From NCBI GenBank assembly GCA_964383915.1, contig CAYLJE010000138.1, forward strand, positions 1 through 6,361: a DNA stretch of 6,361 bases, in the 5' to 3' direction. Below are positions 5,124 to 6,361 of the stretch, in pieces (the first letter of the stretch is position 1; every line of letters starts with the position of its first letter). Source of the DNA: DRPN01 sp964383915 (GTDB lineage: Bacteria; Bacteroidota; Bacteroidia; Bacteroidales; VadinHA17). A model generated the notes under the pieces. The model ran no database searches, had not been told where the DNA came from, and saw nothing but the letters and a program-made list of their open reading frames with translations. The position numbers and the translations under genes are program-made.

Positions 5124-6361
5124 CTGTTTTTTCTCCCAGTTGACATAAGAAGGCAGGGGTTTCTGCTGCTTGTTCGCGTAGTCTCCGCACTTGTTTGTTA
5201 ACCCTCATCGCCATGGCGTCTCGTTCCTGTATCAGGCGATCAAGCCTTTGGGATAGCGCGGTAAACGTGAGGTTCCCAATATCTAAAACAAAATCCTCCA
5301 GACCAGCCATTTTCATGATCCCTTTTGATTTTGGCCCATAATAAGAGATGGCCAGAGCCGGGGTCCCGGCCACCAGGGCAAAGATCACCGAGTGAAAACG
5401 GGTTCCGACGAAAACATAGGCCTTTTCATAGATATTCAGCAGTTGAGAGGGTGAAAAATCTTTTTCCACGATAGCTACTTTGCTCTTATGGGTGATCAGG
5501 TCGTAGACCTGATGGGCAGCGAGCAAATCATTTTCTAATTCCACCGGTCCCAGCACCTGGGGCATGAAGACAACTTTAAGCCGATATTGTTCGATAATGT
5601 AGTCCGCAAGCTGTGCCATTGCCTGCAGGTATTGCTGGTAGAGAAGCAGTGAATCCGGCTCCCGGCCAAAAAACCATTGCCTGACGGTTATGGCCACGAA
5701 TTTTTCCCCTTTATTGATGCCGTTGTCTTCCAAGACCTGCCAGGCATCATCATCCGCTGCCGGCTCAAGGGCAAAAGCGGCGTCAGGAACAACCTTTATC
5801 TTTTCCGCCGGCACCTTCAACGCAAGCAATACATCCTTTGAAAGTTCTTCGCGGACAGTAATGAGCGCTGCTTTCGAACACAACCAGCGCATGAATATTC
5901 CGGCGATCCTCCCCGTGAATGGTCCCATGGACTGGGCGTAAAAAACAAAGGGTTTTTGCAGGCGGATAGCCAGCAGCAGCGGAACGGCGTGGCTGAACAA
6001 CCCCCCCCCTGAATGAAAGATATGCCCGCCCTTACTGACAATACAATCAGCGGCTTGAAAGTTTTTCCATGTTTCCCGCTCGTCTCCGCGCAGCAATAAT
6101 CCGCCCAGCGGCGGGTACCATAGCAGCGGCAGCAATTTCAGCAGATGGCCGGCCTTTCGCAGAAATTTCCCCGCTCTGGAGGCCGCGGGTTCCTTTTGAT
6201 CATGCCATACCGGCACGTAGGGGAATAGTGAACCATAAACCTTAAGTTGCGGATAGGCGGCGAGCAGGTGTACATGTCCATGGATAAATCTATAGTCAGT
6301 CCCGGCAAACCCGGACAGAAGAGAGATTTCCACATCAGGCAAGGTCTTTTTGAAGGAGTTG
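5086..6361 (-). CDS. Polysaccharide pyruvyl transferase family protein, N-terminus outside the window
   Basis: This enzyme family (PF04230, CsaB/WcaK-like) transfers pyruvate from phosphoenolpyruvate to a sugar hydroxyl pair, making an acidic ketal on a polysaccharide. At least 424 residues are visible. Counting from the TTG codon at 6342, they include SKGGHIFHSGGGLF (103-116), YAQSMGPF (135-142), REELSKD (164-170), VPDAAFAL (185-192), TVRQW (219-223) and the signature GTRFHSVIFALVAGTPALAI (313-332) with Arg315 and His317, then YYGPKSKG. All are typical of the family. The frame stays open from the TTG to the right edge, reading NSFKKT before it. The family's N-terminal GNxGDEA-type loop is absent, so the true start lies upstream, probably 30-40 codons away, and the TTG is an internal Leu. 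The C-terminal tail after about residue 390 is polar and runs into the next gene. It is the first gene of the visible operon. Acceptor sugar is unknown. Confidence 0.88.
   Translation of the reverse strand, partial: NSFKKTLPDVEISLLSGFAGTDYRFIHGHVHLLAAYPQLKVYGSLFPYVPVWHDQKEPAASRAGKFLRKAGHLLKLLPLLWYPPLGGLLLRGDERETWKNFQAADCIVSKGGHIFHSGGGLFSHAVPLLLAIRLQKPFVFYAQSMGPFTGRIAGIFMRWLCSKAALITVREELSKDVLLALKVPAEKIKVVPDAAFALEPAADDDAWQVLEDNGINKGEKFVAITVRQWFFGREPDSLLLYQQYLQAMAQLADYIIEQYRLKVVFMPQVLGPVELENDLLAAHQVYDLITHKSKVAIVEKDFSPSQLLNIYEKAYVFVGTRFHSVIFALVAGTPALAISYYGPKSKGIMKMAGLEDFVLDIGNLTFTALSQRLDRLIQERDAMAMRVNKQVRRLREQAAETPAFLCQLGEKTDAEKSSVCTPNR
5133..5137 (-). promoter_or_regulatory. Shine-Dalgarno for the glycosyltransferase starting at 5123
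   Basis: The minus strand reads GGGAG followed by nine bases (AAAAAACAG) and ATG. The site lies inside the 3' end of the pyruvyl transferase gene. It is the clearest ribosome-binding site in the window and fixes this start despite the 38-nt overlap. Confidence 0.75.
6001..6009. repeat. Nine-base homopolymer inside the pyruvyl transferase coding sequence
   Basis: Nine consecutive C on the plus strand read as GGG GGG GGG in the coding strand and encode the three glycines of the HSGGGLF motif. A tract of this length can slip during replication, and a one-base change would frameshift the gene about 35% of the way in. In the sequence as given the frame is intact. Confidence 0.9.

Noticed and set aside
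5690..5941. Plus-strand open frame opposite the pyruvyl transferase
   Set aside because: Low-complexity Ser/Ala-rich translation, antisense to a conserved enzyme, no start signal.

Overview
The window is a stretch of a surface-polysaccharide (exopolysaccharide, capsule or O-antigen-like) biosynthesis locus. Every real gene lies on the minus strand, so transcription runs from right to left. In that order it holds a polysaccharide pyruvyl transferase (its start lies beyond the right edge), a family-4 glycosyltransferase, a very AT-rich multi-pass membrane protein that is the best candidate for a Wzy-like polymerase, a second family-4 glycosyltransferase, a third one of the WbaZ type (GDP-mannose-using in characterised members), and a broken piece of GDP-mannose 4,6-dehydratase (gmd). 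At the extreme left edge the gmd reading gives way to unrelated DNA that may be the end of an insertion sequence.

The first three genes are tightly packed: a 38-nt overlap, then a 4-nt ATGA stop/start overlap. The fourth follows after 12 nt and the fifth after 79 nt. I see no convincing internal promoter or terminator, so they look like one operon. Three GT-B glycosyltransferases would add sugars in sequence on a lipid carrier at the cytoplasmic face. The pyruvyl transferase would add a pyruvate ketal, giving negative charge, and the membrane protein would polymerise or otherwise handle the repeat unit. No initiating sugar-phosphate transferase, flippase or chain-length regulator is in the window, so the cluster must continue outside it.

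Base composition is uneven. Sampled lines are about 48-63% GC in the two right-hand genes, about 25% in the membrane-protein gene, and about 45% in the next gene. This mosaic, the doubly truncated gmd and the possible IS end all point to a locus remodelled by recombination. The organism is uncertain. A strong GGGAG ribosome-binding site, moderate GC and the gene style would fit a Gram-positive such as a clostridial firmicute, but this is a weak inference. I see no RNA gene, CRISPR array or intact transposase. No gene-free stretch exceeds 300 bases apart from the gmd remnant and its left flank.
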